DNA of 64,000 nt from Paludibacteraceae bacterium (GCA_017443145.1 JAFSPA010000006.1:372001-436000), one strand, 5' to 3'. Positions 19,508-29,800 are shown, numbered from the stretch's first letter. The notes: generated by a model not told the origin, from the sequence alone. Made by a program: numbers and translations.

Positions 19508-19777
19508 ATGTATTTAACAGCTGAAAAGAAAGCCGAGTTGTTCGCTAAGTACGGCAACGACGCTAAGAACACAGGTTCTGCAGAGAGCCAGATTGCTCTC
19601 TTTACTTTCCGTATTAACCACCTCACCGAGCACCTGAAGGCAAACCGCAAGGACTTCGGTACAGAGCGCGCACTGACCGCTCTCGTAGGTAAACGTCGTC
19701 GTCTGCTTGATTACCTCAAGGCTAAAGACATCGAGCGTTACCGCGCTATCATCAAAGAGCTTGGTATTCGTAAGTAA
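19508..19777 (+). CDS. rpsO: 30S ribosomal protein S15
   Basis: An 89-aa protein with all S15 helices: NTGSAESQIALFTFRINHLTEHLK, KDFGTERALTALVGKRRRLLDYLK and the YRAIIKELGIRK end. It binds 16S rRNA at the central domain. It is monocistronic, with its own promoter, a long structured leader and a strong terminator just after the stop. Confidence 0.98.
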   Translation: MYLTAEKKAELFAKYGNDAKNTGSAESQIALFTFRINHLTEHLKANRKDFGTERALTALVGKRRRLLDYLKAKDIERYRAIIKELGIRK

Positions 19778-19794
19778 TCGAACCGCAGTTCAAC

Positions 19795-19824
19795 AAAAAA
19801 GAGTCTTCGCGACTCTTTTTTTTA
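19795..19824. terminator. Bidirectional rho-independent terminator
   Basis: AAAAAAGAGTC and GACTCTTTTTT form an 11-bp stem with a 5-base loop and T-runs on both strands. It serves rpsO (+) and the converging HhH gene (-). Confidence 0.85.
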
Positions 19825-20727
19825 TTTCTCAAAACTCAGATACGGTTCCAGCCGCCGTATATCCTCTTCCGTCAGACAAGGCAATCCGCGCAGGTCGTCA
19901 ATAGACTTCAAGTAGAATTTATTCCGCCTTAGCTCATAGATTGCTTTCGCTTGCGTAAAGTTCAAGTACGGATGCCGTTGCAGCCTATCCACACCTATAT
20001 AATTTACGCGCAGGCGCGTGATAGAGTCTTGTTCTGCCGTCAGATGCGGGATAATCGTGTCGAACGGCACCTTATAATCGCGCAGCGCCTGAATCTCGCG
20101 TATCTGTTCCGGCGAGACGTAGCCGCCTAACTGCTGTCCGTAGCGCACTATATGTCTCGCCACAGCAGGACCGACACCCCGAATATACTGTAGCGCAGCC
20201 GTATCGGTGTTATTGAGTTCAATAATCGTATCTTTCTTCACGCGATATCCTCGTGCCGAAAAGATACTATCCCGTCGCAGACTATCGGCTACATGCTTCA
20301 AACTATCCCGTTCGTGTTTCAGCAGTCGCAGACTATCTCTCCGGGCCACCCAAACCGTCGAATCTATACGTATATACGGTCGCAGTGCCGCATAGGCACT
20401 ATCCGTCAGGCCGTATAATTTACTGAAGTCCTCCGCCTTGCGGTATCGTCCGCCTTTCGCGCGGTAGCGCATCATATTCTTTACCTGCCACGGCCGCAGC
20501 CCCAACTCAATCAGCGTCAGGCTGTCAGCGGTGTTCGGGTCAAAGGCAAAAAGTCGCGTAGAAGCGGGTTTTGACACCTCTTCGGGTGTCATCTCCTCTG
20601 TTGCTACTATCTCTTCGCCACGAGGCCGGAAATGCGCCACCATATTGACGCCTACCATAATCAGTACCAGCACAATAGCACTGACTATCTGCGTCTTGGT
20701 TAGTATATGTTCGCGTTTACGTTTCAT
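19822..20727 (-). CDS. Membrane-anchored helix-hairpin-helix (ComEA-like) protein
   Basis: A 301-aa protein with an N-terminal membrane anchor (IVSAIVLVLIMVGVNMVAHF), then three HhH-type segments: DPNTADSLTLIELGLRPW (~65), NNTDTAALQYIRGVGPAVARHIVRY (~175) and NFTQAKAIYELRRNKF (~260). HhH repeats bind DNA without sequence preference. ComEA is a periplasmic DNA receptor in transformation, and comEC lies two genes upstream in the same direction, but Bacteroidota have many such proteins and competence is not proven. The start overlaps the xseA stop (ATGA). Confidence 0.75.
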   Translation of the reverse strand: MKRKREHILTKTQIVSAIVLVLIMVGVNMVAHFRPRGEEIVATEEMTPEEVSKPASTRLFAFDPNTADSLTLIELGLRPWQVKNMMRYRAKGGRYRKAEDFSKLYGLTDSAYAALRPYIRIDSTVWVARRDSLRLLKHERDSLKHVADSLRRDSIFSARGYRVKKDTIIELNNTDTAALQYIRGVGPAVARHIVRYGQQLGGYVSPEQIREIQALRDYKVPFDTIIPHLTAEQDSITRLRVNYIGVDRLQRHPYLNFTQAKAIYELRRNKFYLKSIDDLRGLPCLTEEDIRRLEPYLSFEK

Positions 20728-21809
20728 TGCACAATAGCTTCACGTTCTCCGTCAATAAAATGTGTCGTTATTGTCTCGCCGGCTTGCAGGTCTTGTGCCG
20801 AGCGCACCACCTTGCCGCCAACAGTCACCAGACTATAGCCCATCTTGTATATCCGCTCCGGCGAGCACATAGCCAGTCGTTGTGCCAGCAGTTCAATCTT
20901 ATGTCTGCGCACGAGCAGTATATTCTCTGCCACGCGACGCAGCCGTTGTTCGAGGTCGCGCAGGCGTTGAGCCTGGGTTGTTCGTCCATCTACGAAATAC
21001 TGCGCTACGGCAGTCGGTGTCTTTAGTGGCGCAAAAGCTACGAGGTCTAAAACAGACACATCTTTGGTGTGTCCTATTCCAGTGATAACAGGCAGCGGGA
21101 ACTGCGCGCAGTGGTTACACAAATCGTAGTCGTCAAAGCAGGTGAGGTCTGTCGTCGCACCGCCTCCGCGGATAATCACCACAGTGTCCCACTCTTCTTC
21201 CTGCGCAGCGATTGTTTCCAGGGCTGCGATAATGGACTTGGCGGCATGTTCGCCTTGCATAATAGCGGGGAACAACGTGGTCTCAAACCGATAACCACCC
21301 TCTTCCAACTGATGAAGGAAGTCGCCGTATCCAGCCGCCATTTCGGAAGATATAACCGCAATGCGGCGCACGATAGTAGGTAACGTGAGGGACTTGTTCA
21401 TATCGATTACTCCGTCAGCCATCAGTTTGGCAATGGTCTCTTGCCGTTGTTTGGCGAGGTCGCCAATCGTGTATGTCGGGTCGATGTTACTGATATTGAG
21501 ACTGAGACCGTACACCGCATGAAACTCTACTGTGGCTTCGACTAATATCTGCATGCCGACTTGCAAGTCCGTACCTGTCTCCTCATGGAAATACGGTCGC
21601 AGCAGCGCATAGACATTCGCCCAGATAGTAGCGCGCATTTTAGCTTCTATGCCGCGCACGGATTTCTCTACCAAGTCCAAATAACAATGCCCACCGCGGA
21701 CGGACACAGACGCTATCTCGGCTTGCACCCAGTAGGTCTCTGTTTCCATCGAGATCACATCTTCCACGATCCCGCACACTTCCGATAATTTATATTTTCT
21801 CTCTTCCAT
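20724..21809 (-). CDS. xseA: Exodeoxyribonuclease VII large subunit
   Basis: A protein of 361 aa with the N-terminal OB fold (WVQAEIASVSVRGGHCYLDLVEK) and the catalytic region (IAVISSEMAAGYGDFLHQL, VVIIRGGGATTDLTCFDDYDLC, PVITGIGHTKDVSVLDLVAF). It is shorter than proteobacterial XseA (~450 aa), with a reduced coiled-coil and C-terminal part. The small subunit xseB, often adjacent, is not found next to it. It degrades single-stranded DNA to oligonucleotides. Confidence 0.9.
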   Translation of the reverse strand: MEERKYKLSEVCGIVEDVISMETETYWVQAEIASVSVRGGHCYLDLVEKSVRGIEAKMRATIWANVYALLRPYFHEETGTDLQVGMQILVEATVEFHAVYGLSLNISNIDPTYTIGDLAKQRQETIAKLMADGVIDMNKSLTLPTIVRRIAVISSEMAAGYGDFLHQLEEGGYRFETTLFPAIMQGEHAAKSIIAALETIAAQEEEWDTVVIIRGGGATTDLTCFDDYDLCNHCAQFPLPVITGIGHTKDVSVLDLVAFAPLKTPTAVAQYFVDGRTTQAQRLRDLEQRLRRVAENILLVRRHKIELLAQRLAMCSPERIYKMGYSLVTVGGKVVRSAQDLQAGETITTHFIDGEREAIVQ

Positions 21810-21823
21810 ATTGCTTTTATATA

Positions 21824-21963
21824 GGCTGCCTGCCCCTTAGGGCATTAAAGCGATGTGTACCCCGTAGCGACAGTAGTTCCGCGCAGGGGGCGCAGGAACA
21901 CTGGAGGCGACTTTGGGGAAAGTCGGGTCGCCGAGGGGTATACTCGCATAAACCTTGGCAGCC
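21824..21963. repeat. 140-bp cloverleaf-like palindromic element
   Basis: The outer arms GGCTGCC (21824-21830) and GGCAGCC (21957-21963) are complementary. Inside, GCGATGTGTACCCC (21850-21863) pairs with GGGGTATACTCGC (21935-21947) with one bulge and one wobble. Two further hairpins lie within: CAGTAGTTCC...GGAACACTG (21871-21903) and GGCGA-CTTT...AAAG...TCGCC (21906-21932). The whole forms a three-way junction. It is more G+C-rich than its surroundings, carries no gene, and ends three bases from the comEC stop. It may be a non-autonomous palindromic (REP/MITE-like) element. Confidence 0.65.
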
Positions 21964-21965
21964 CT

Positions 21966-23282
21966 CTATAATGTAGTTACTGCTCCTGGTAACTGTTCTA
22001 TCCAGGTTGTTACACTGTTTAGCACCCAAACCAGCCCATCCAATGGTATTGCCAATATCGAGGCAACTCCCGGTATCCATCCTACCGTCAGTAGCGCGAA
22101 GGCCAGCATCGTGACAATCGTCGCCAGCAATATCACCAGCAAATTCGTCAACAGGAAGTAGTTGCTGCACTGCCGGAAGTAATATAGCGTAAACGGCATC
22201 GTGCCTAACTGCGCCGCGATGGATACCATCATTAGATTCACCGCCCAATTCACCGGCACCGACAGCCATTTTTGCCTAATCGGTATTCGTATCGCTTTCG
22301 GACAAATAAGCAGTATCGCCGTCACTGCCGCAAAGGACAACTGGAAGGACACCGAGTACAAGTCCGTCGGTCGCACCATCAGTATCAGGAACGCAGCCGC
22401 AGCGACGGAGTTCAACGACAGCGGATTGCGGTAGCACATATACGCCGTTTGCATAATCGTCACCATTATCACACTCCGTACCACCGACGGTGTCAAGCCG
22501 GTCAATAGCGCATAACCCCACATCGCGACGATAATCACTACGCTCAGCACTCGTCTGCGCCATTTCTGTTCGTACAGCGGCGTCCATAACCCAAAACCTG
22601 TGAGTAATGCCCATAGCACGCCATAGATGATTCCTGTATGCAGTCCGCTGACGGCCAGTACATGTGCTGCTCCTGCGCGTTGGAAAGCTTGCCTCACTCC
22701 CGGGTCTAACTCTTCGCGATAACCCAACGTCAATGCCGCGAGGGTGCCTAATTCGTTGCCACTGATACCCACTTCGCGGTACCGATTGACCAGTCGGTGC
22801 TGCAACTGCTTGGCAGCTATACGTAGCGACCACCGCGAACTTGTGCCTATCGCGTGCCATTTACGAGTTCCCACATATGCCGTTCCCGCGATGCCCTGTC
22901 GCCGCAGATAGGTTGCGTAGTCGAAAGTACCTATCGAGTCCGGTCGGCGTACCTTGCCGCGAAAGACAATCACCTCATTCGGCTGCAAGGCTGCTACGGT
23001 CGAGTCTTTCGCCATATAGAGATAGACCCGTCCGCGAGTCGCCTCCCACGCTGTATCGTGCACCGCCGTCACGAGTGCCGTCAGCCGATAGGTCTTAGCT
23101 CGCTCCACCGGATAATCCGTTATCCGTGCCTGAAACGTATATTCCTCTCCCAGCCACTCCACCTCTGTATCCCGCAGCAACCACTTATCCGGTAGCAGCA
23201 GTATCACCACCATCAGCGGCACCAACAGCACCAGAAAAGGCCGTGCCCGAAGGTAAGAGAGGATTTGACGATACTTGTTCAC
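21966..23282 (-). CDS. ComEC/Rec2-related membrane protein, shortened
   Basis: A 438-aa membrane protein. An N-terminal membrane hairpin is followed by an OB-like DUF4131-type domain (FQARITDYPVERAKTYRLTA...VIVFRGKVRRPDSIGTFDYATYLRRQGI) and the competence domain with AHVLAVSGLHTGIIYGVLWAL and LTGLTPSVVRSVIMV. ComEC is the channel through which single-stranded DNA enters the cell in transformation. Related proteins usually run on for 200 or more residues; this one stops after WIEQLPGAVTTL, three bases from a palindromic element, so it may be truncated. The C-terminal MBL domain is absent. Confidence 0.8.
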   Translation of the reverse strand: MNKYRQILSYLRARPFLVLLVPLMVVILLLPDKWLLRDTEVEWLGEEYTFQARITDYPVERAKTYRLTALVTAVHDTAWEATRGRVYLYMAKDSTVAALQPNEVIVFRGKVRRPDSIGTFDYATYLRRQGIAGTAYVGTRKWHAIGTSSRWSLRIAAKQLQHRLVNRYREVGISGNELGTLAALTLGYREELDPGVRQAFQRAGAAHVLAVSGLHTGIIYGVLWALLTGFGLWTPLYEQKWRRRVLSVVIIVAMWGYALLTGLTPSVVRSVIMVTIMQTAYMCYRNPLSLNSVAAAAFLILMVRPTDLYSVSFQLSFAAVTAILLICPKAIRIPIRQKWLSVPVNWAVNLMMVSIAAQLGTMPFTLYYFRQCSNYFLLTNLLVILLATIVTMLAFALLTVGWIPGVASILAIPLDGLVWVLNSVTTWIEQLPGAVTTL

Positions 23283-23290
23283 GTCGTGTT

Positions 23291-25069
23291 TTATTGAATC
23301 AGTTGCCCTTGTGCGTTATACACGCGCTCACCTTGTTGAATATACAGCACCCCATCTATCAGCATCTTGCGAGCTTCGCTAAACGCTAAACGCTCAACAC
23401 TAAACGTTACGACGCCCGTCGTAGTCTCATTCAGTTTCTTCTTCAGTGCCTCAATCTGCGCAGCGGTCAACCATCCGCCGTCGATAAAGTGTTGTTTAAC
23501 AGCCTCATTAAAGGATGCGTCTGCAGCAGGGTCAACGCCGCACATATGACGTAGGCAGTAACGGATGCAGTTACGATGACGATACTCATTGACGTGCATC
23601 TTGCTCGTTGCCTCATAATCAGTTGCTATCTCCTCCCATGTCGCATCGCACATCGCGGCTATCGTGGCGCAAAAGGCACCTGTGCGGTCAGAACCTAATG
23701 CGCAGTGTATCTGGAACGGAACAGGGTGGGCGTCGTCCAAGATAAACGTCACCGTCTCTTGTATCCATTGCGCAAAACGCTCGCCGTCCGATTTGTACAG
23801 TACTTCGCTATAAGATGGAGTATGACCGTTTCCTGTGCCGACATAGAGCACGCGGTTGTTAGCAATAATAGTTTGGTAGTAATCCGGAATAGTGATAGTG
23901 TAGTTCTTTCCGCCGCATGAGTAGGACTTGCCGGCATTGCCGGTGCAGTTGCCGGACAGGGCGATATCGCAGTTAATGCCCGCCTGCGTAGCAAACTGAG
24001 CCACCCAATACAATCTCCGTTCCTCGGTGTCATATTGTGCGCGGGAAGGATCGTAAGGATGATAGCTGCGGTAGAGGTTCTTCGTGCTCGGCACGAGACG
24101 CCAGTTAGCTATGCGTGCTGCCTCTGTCGGCTTGGTCAAATCAATATCTGCTATCTTGTCCACTTTCTGCGCCTCAACGCTACGGCTATGTATCTCGTCC
24201 AGGTCATCACCCGGCAGTGCCACAATCATGTTCACGCCGTTATTGTCAAACAGCAGTCTGGTATCAACGCCTGACCATGTAGAGTGTGCGCGGTCGGTGT
24301 AACCGTTTTGTTCCGAGTAGTTATCGCCGTACTTAATGATATTAAACAGGAACTCAGGCTGACCGCTGTTGCCGATACGTTCAATAGCCGTCAGCGGCAT
24401 CGTGCGGAAGAAGCATCCGTCGTCCGAGAAACCGTTTAACCGGTAAGCCTCATCAGTTTGGTCCCACGCTGTAACAGAGCCATATACATAGACGCGTGAC
24501 ACGGCGGAACGGGACGTGTTAAACCGTTTCTCAGAAGTGGAGAAGATAAAGGTGATAGTCCGGTTTACGGCATCCAGTTTGTAACAAGCATTCTTCTCGG
24601 CGTCCGTGAATGAAACGCCATGAAAGCTTTCGCCCATATAGTTCAGTTTGAGTGCAGTGCCGTCCACGGTAAACTGATAGCCTTGATTGGCGTAAGCTGT
24701 TAAGCCCGCGGTATAAACAGCGTAGTGGTTGGCATTGACGAGGTTATCCTGTCCCCATGTACCTTTGCGCCAGGGTTTGGAGCCGGTGATGATAGCCATA
24801 TACTCCGCATCGCCCCACCCGGATGACGGAAGCGCCGTGTACCACCAGTTGCTCGTCACTTGCGCTTGTCCGCTCTGCGGGTTATCCACCGGACACATCT
24901 CATATACGGACGAGTAGCCGGCTCTACCGATGACCAACATAAAGCACTCGTCTGTCCACTGCGTCTGCGAGTTGTCGAAGTACACGTATCCTCCGCTAAA
25001 CGACCACGTCGCTGCTGTTAATGACCAGCTTACTAATAACGTAATTATTACTAAAATCTGCTTCATCAT
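23291..25069 (-). CDS. Secreted tyrosine-phosphatase-like protein with C-terminal sorting segment
   Basis: A 592-aa protein with a signal peptide (ILVIITLLVSWSLTAA), ~290 residues of beta-rich sequence, then a phosphatase-like domain (~300-520): NLYRSYHPYDPSR and the P-loop HCALGSDRTGAFCATI (CxxGxxRTG) of the Y_phosphatase3/atypical PTP type. The last ~25 residues (KMLIDGVLYIQQGERVYN) match the short C-terminal segments of type IX-secreted proteins. It probably acts at the cell surface or outside. The linker FSVERLAFSEARK just before the sorting segment is encoded by CGCTAAA near-repeats. It follows an ATPase gene by 20 bp. The start may be one codon later. Confidence 0.75.
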   Translation of the reverse strand: MMKQILVIITLLVSWSLTAATWSFSGGYVYFDNSQTQWTDECFMLVIGRAGYSSVYEMCPVDNPQSGQAQVTSNWWYTALPSSGWGDAEYMAIITGSKPWRKGTWGQDNLVNANHYAVYTAGLTAYANQGYQFTVDGTALKLNYMGESFHGVSFTDAEKNACYKLDAVNRTITFIFSTSEKRFNTSRSAVSRVYVYGSVTAWDQTDEAYRLNGFSDDGCFFRTMPLTAIERIGNSGQPEFLFNIIKYGDNYSEQNGYTDRAHSTWSGVDTRLLFDNNGVNMIVALPGDDLDEIHSRSVEAQKVDKIADIDLTKPTEAARIANWRLVPSTKNLYRSYHPYDPSRAQYDTEERRLYWVAQFATQAGINCDIALSGNCTGNAGKSYSCGGKNYTITIPDYYQTIIANNRVLYVGTGNGHTPSYSEVLYKSDGERFAQWIQETVTFILDDAHPVPFQIHCALGSDRTGAFCATIAAMCDATWEEIATDYEATSKMHVNEYRHRNCIRYCLRHMCGVDPAADASFNEAVKQHFIDGGWLTAAQIEALKKKLNETTTGVVTFSVERLAFSEARKMLIDGVLYIQQGERVYNAQGQLIQ

Positions 25070-25089
25070 AGTTTAACAGTTTAACAAAA

Positions 25090-26256
25090 TTATATCACAT
25101 ATCCTTCTCCGTACGTTTGTTGTATCCATAACATGAGGAACATATCGTTTAGTTGATAACATTTCTTCCCATCATTGTTATATATTTCAGCTATCCAACC
25201 ATCAGATAATAGTTTGCGCACAGCCGATTGTACAGAGCTCGGAGATCCTAAATGAAATTTCTTTACAAATTCCGCTCCAGTTATTTGCATTGCAATTCCA
25301 CTACGTGCAATAGCATATAGCACCTCTTTCTGCGGTAAACTCATCGGCATCAAGCGCGTGCGAAAATCATGTTCGCTCTCTCCTAATATATTATCTATGG
25401 CTTTATGAATTGTGAGCAAATCGCATTCTGTTCCATCAGACGTGATGGAGAAGGAAGTGTTTAGGGTCTTATGCATAGCAAACGTGTTACCATCAAATAA
25501 ATCATAAACACGGTTAACATTTTCTATATCAATATGCTTTCCAAACTCTTCAAAATGCTCTACCGCAAATGCACCATATTTGGAACGTTCGATTTTTTCC
25601 AACGTCATCATCGTAGAACTTTGATAAAAAGGCCGATTATAATCCAGAAACATTTGACCCAATAAATGGTACTCGGATCCGGAATAAATAAAGTGACAAT
25701 TATGCAGACGCTGAATATGTGTCCGCAAAATGGCCTCTACGTTCTTTTCAGGATACTGAGCGATGCGCTGAAACTCATCAATGGCAACAATACATGGTTT
25801 ATCAGCTTCCTCAAGAAAATTAAATATCTCCTCAATGGTATATTGAGGGTTAGATATGTTACCAAGGGATAAACTGAACTTTGGTTGATTAGTAAAATAA
25901 TCGAAGCCAAAATCCCCTTGCAACGAACGAACAGTTTGAGCAAATAATTTTTTCATTTTACTGCCCAAGGAGGCTGTCACGTCAAAAATTGCTTTACCTA
26001 ATTCATACGTAAATTCCTGCAGATTTCCCGTCTGCATAATATCTACAAAGATAGTGTAATAATTATCTTTGATTTCCGGCTGAACGAAACAATGCTCAAT
26101 AAGTTTGCTCTTACCTACGCGTCTCGGCGCAGACAAAACAATGTTATTACCATTTGTTAAATAACGTACTACTCGCTTTGTTTCTTCTTCGCGATCACAA
26201 AAATACTCTTCCGGGATATATCCCTGAACAATAAAAGGATTAGTTACTTTAGCCAT
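25090..26256 (-). CDS. AAA+ ATPase with C-terminal winged helix (Archaeal ATPase type)
   Basis: A 388-aa protein with Walker A SAPRRVGKSKLIEH (~41-54), Walker B CIVAIDEFQRI and a sensor-like HFIYSGSEYHLL. The last ~90 residues (from MPMSLPQKEVLYAIARSG to the end) look like a winged helix. This is the PF01637-like family found in many variable copies in Bacteroidales genomes, of unclear cellular role. It has its own promoter and lower G+C than the genes downstream, which suggests independent acquisition. Confidence 0.75.
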   Translation of the reverse strand: MAKVTNPFIVQGYIPEEYFCDREEETKRVVRYLTNGNNIVLSAPRRVGKSKLIEHCFVQPEIKDNYYTIFVDIMQTGNLQEFTYELGKAIFDVTASLGSKMKKLFAQTVRSLQGDFGFDYFTNQPKFSLSLGNISNPQYTIEEIFNFLEEADKPCIVAIDEFQRIAQYPEKNVEAILRTHIQRLHNCHFIYSGSEYHLLGQMFLDYNRPFYQSSTMMTLEKIERSKYGAFAVEHFEEFGKHIDIENVNRVYDLFDGNTFAMHKTLNTSFSITSDGTECDLLTIHKAIDNILGESEHDFRTRLMPMSLPQKEVLYAIARSGIAMQITGAEFVKKFHLGSPSSVQSAVRKLLSDGWIAEIYNNDGKKCYQLNDMFLMLWIQQTYGEGYVI

Positions 26257-26275
26257 ACTTTTTCTATTTTGGCTG

Positions 26276-26307
26276 CAAAAGTACTACTTTTATTTCAATT
26301 ATGCAAA
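26276..26307 (-). promoter_or_regulatory. Promoter of the AAA+ ATPase gene
   Basis: Minus-strand TTTG (26304-26307), a 20-bp spacer and TACTTTTG (26276-26283), 20 bp before the start codon. Confidence 0.75.
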
Positions 26308-26357
26308 TTAAATTATTAAAATCGAATAATTTTATTCTATTTGCCCGCTTTATGCAC

Positions 26358-26395
26358 AAAAAAAATGCGGCATTTTGAATAAGTGCCGCATTTTT
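26358..26395 (-). terminator. Terminator of giant-protein cassette 1
   Basis: AAAAATGCGGCA (26361-26372) pairs with TGCCGCATTTTT (26384-26395), followed on the minus strand by eight Ts. Both stem arms are identical to those of the terminator at 41086-41118 behind the second cassette. Confidence 0.85.
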
Positions 26396-26402
26396 CTGTA
26401 CG

Positions 26403-26771
26403 TTAGCTTTTTAAGAAATTTCGTTTTCTCCGGATTGCAATTACTCCTGCGGAGATCAGTGCCAGTATAACCAACGGCACTACCGCATCGCCAATTGGCG
26501 AAGGACCCGGATCATCTTCAGGACCACCGATAAGTGATTTACGCGGGCCACCTTTATTTACGCCGGACGATGTGGTAGTCACATCCGTTTGCTCAGATGG
26601 TAAGGTATTGCTAAACGGTTCGTATATTGGACTGGAGTAGCGCGGACTGTTCATCACAGCCTGGCTACTCGTCATCTCGTTGTAATCGACCTGATTATAT
26701 GTTCTATACTGCGCATACGCGCTCATTGTTGCAAGGCAGCAAATAATGATAATATAAATTCGTGCTTTCAT
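26403..26771 (-). CDS. Small exported protein with C-terminal membrane segment (cassette 1)
   Basis: About 122 aa: a signal peptide (IYIIIICCLATMSAYA), a low-complexity polar middle containing NSPRYSSPIYEPFSNTLPSE, then SPIGDA, one hydrophobic span (VVPLVILALISAGVIAI) and the basic tail RRKRN. The order motif - TM - Arg/Lys cluster resembles C-terminal sorting tags such as PID-CTERM. A close paralogue lies at 41164-41547, also just after a giant gene. An ATG at 26786 would add MKGKI; the AAAGGAAAAATC before 26771 looks more like a ribosome site. Function unknown. Confidence 0.7.
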   Translation of the reverse strand: MKARIYIIIICCLATMSAYAQYRTYNQVDYNEMTSSQAVMNSPRYSSPIYEPFSNTLPSEQTDVTTTSSGVNKGGPRKSLIGGPEDDPGPSPIGDAVVPLVILALISAGVIAIRRKRNFLKS

Positions 26772-26815
26772 GATTTTTCCTTTCATTCTTTAATTCTTTC
26801 ACTCATTTAACATTA

Positions 26816-29800
26816 TCATTGTATTCTTGCTCCGCGAGCATCAAATACTTTGCCGTCCTTGACGATGTAGAGTACACCATCAATGAGCTTCTTGCAAACA
26901 CCATTAAGCGAAGCGTCACCATTTGCACCATTCATTGCTTCAACACCTGTTGTCGTTTGCTCTATCGGCGAAATCTCAAGTACGAAGCGCTCGTCGTATG
27001 TTCCAATCGGCAGAGTAACTGCGTAATCTGTCAACGCGAGGTTTGTACGTGTCTGCAACTCGTTATCAATAAGCGTTACACCTACTCCGCTTGTACCTTC
27101 CGGCAAGGAGATGATATACTCTCCTTCTGCAATGATATCAACACCAACCGGCACAACCGTTGTTTGGTTGCTCATCGGAAGTGTATTACCTGCTACTGCA
27201 GCAATTCCCGGTATGAAGGTGTAGATAGCGGACTTATTCGCATTAAATTCCTTGGTCATATCTTCACCAAACTTAAATCCGGCACTTACCTCTTCGTCCT
27301 CACTGAGCACTACAAAAGCGCGGTCCATTGTTTTCTCGCTCTGCTGTAACTCCAGATTGAACTCTATCTCTCTCGGCTCATCCGCATAGGTGCGACGTGC
27401 CACGACAGAGGCAGGAGAACCGCTACTTGCAGTCCATGTTATACCGCCAGAGTATTGCGCCATATAAGCGTGCATTGCGTGGTAGGTATAACCACTTGCT
27501 GTCGTTGCGGAGATGGTATTATCGTCTGCATTCCACGTGTAGAGGAACTTCGGACCACGTTTTGCCGCAGCCGTCCAAGTTGTGTTGGCGAAGCTTACAG
27601 AAGATGTGTTCACATAAGTCGGCACACTCAGCACATTCCAATGGCTATCGAAGATTGTACGGTTGTACGAAGTTTTGGGATTTCCCGTATCCGGTCCTGG
27701 TACTTTGCCTGACTCATACCAGTTAATGGTACAGGTATGTTCAGGTATCGTTTGCGATACACTGGCATTGGTAATATCCGGCATTGTTCCATAGGACGGG
27801 AAGTAGAGTTCTATTTGTTCCGAACGGCTATCCGGTCCCCAAACATCTGCATCTTCACCTAACAAATCTAAGTCGATAGCTAACAAGTAACCTTGGTTCG
27901 GTTCCAGATATGCGGTCGAGCGGTTCATCCACTTCCAGAAACTGCCATTTTCAGCAAAGTGACCTCTTGCTGCACGGTCTGCACCATCATAATACTGAAT
28001 AGCCCAGTGTGTACCATATGTACCAAATCCGAATACCTCGCTCAACTTAACGCGGAATGGGAAGGAAATAAAGAACAATGAGCGCTCGTAAATAGAAGCG
28101 GGACTTCCTAATGGGCTATGCGTACTCTTGTCTTTGTTAGCAAGTGTATATTTATTAAACCGCATTACACCATACGCCGTTTCTATCTTGGATATCTTAC
28201 CACTTGAACCAAAAGTTAATTGCGCTATATCACCTTGGTGCTCGCGAATAAACATCACATCGGCGTTGATGGGATTATCCGAGGTAATAGTAGCATCCGT
28301 CGGAACCCAAGCCGCTACCAAACGGTTAGTCTTGAAGTCATACAGCAAGCGAATGGTGTACCAATCACTTCCGCTACCATCAATCAAGGTCTCAGTGGAA
28401 GAACTTGATCCTTTGAAGTACTGTGTAATAACATTGCTTGTTCCCCAAGTTGAAATTAGTTTATAAGCCGCTGTTGGTTGCGCCTTCACATTAGCTTCGT
28501 AAATCCAGTTCTCGTTATCCGAGAAAGTAACCTCATTATTGGATAATGCGCTATCATCCGTATTTTTGATTTTTCCATCCGTACTGGAGATTACTAAGAA
28601 TCGGCTTCCGTCTTCTTGAGCTCCATCCACATATGCACGGCTGATAGCGTTGGTGTTCTGATTCCACATAAAGCGGACGTTAGCGTTACGCTTGATATCG
28701 CCATTCGATTCAACGAAATAGGTGATATTTGCCCAATCGCCGGAAGCCGTTTCGCGTGTCAGCGTATCCGAAAGTCCCGGGTTATAGTCGTTGGCGATAG
28801 TGAACTTAATATTCTTCCTATCGTCGGTTTTTACCCAGTGGCAATAGTAGTGGCTATATCCGCCATGATCAATTGAGTATTCCGAATAAGTCATCAAATG
28901 ATCCGGGTCGCTGCGCCAGTTATCCCACTTACTATTTGCGCAGTCCGTACGGATATAATAGTTACCGGTATATGGCTCAATCTTAGCTACAGAGGCTCCA
29001 CCAGAGGCGTTCATGGTTATGCAAGCATTATACACCTTATCGCCTGATAGTGCCGTTAGAGTGTCAGTTGGAACGCTGTAGTAATCACTCCACGTAACAG
29101 CACCTGTTGAAGCATTGACACTTGCTTGCTGAATCTTCATATATGGCGTTGCACCCGGCTTAATAAAGAACGAAACAGTATCTTTACCATTATTCACTTT
29201 AGGAACAATAGCAGAAGCTTTCCAGTTCGTTTGTCCTGTGTGTTTATAGATTACGCGATAGTCGCCACCTGCAATCGGATAATCAACTGCAATACGCAAA
29301 CGATACGCAGGCGGGGTGGAACTATTTCCGGAATAACTCAAATTAAATGTATAGTCTCCTGCGGCGTTAGTAGTAATACGACACATGGTAAAATCAGAAT
29401 TCGTCATTTCCCATGCTGTACTTTGACCGTGATTATTATAAGTCATCTCACCACTATTACCGTAATAAACATCACCATCACGTTTCACTTGGAACTTGTA
29501 TGTTTGTCCAGCCTCTAAATTCGCCGTAGCTTTCATTGGCATTAATTCATCAGAGGATGTGAAATCAAGATCTCGGATTTTCGTTGTACCATCCGAGTAA
29601 TAGATTTCCAAATGATAACCGGTGCCGGCTGTATATTTCGTCCAATAACCGCTGTTATAATACTCTGCGCGACTGTCGTTTTGCGCAACTGCGGATTGGC
29701 TGGCTAATGGTACAAACATAGGTGTACCGGCATAGAATCCGCCTTCTGTCGCTTTATCTGTTGTCAAAGCATCGGAATAACGGCTTGGATATACCACATG

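Noticed and set aside
21817-22269. 150-codon minus-strand ORF as a possible xseB or comEC continuation
   Set aside because: It overlaps comEC in another frame and then runs through the palindromic element; no XseB features.
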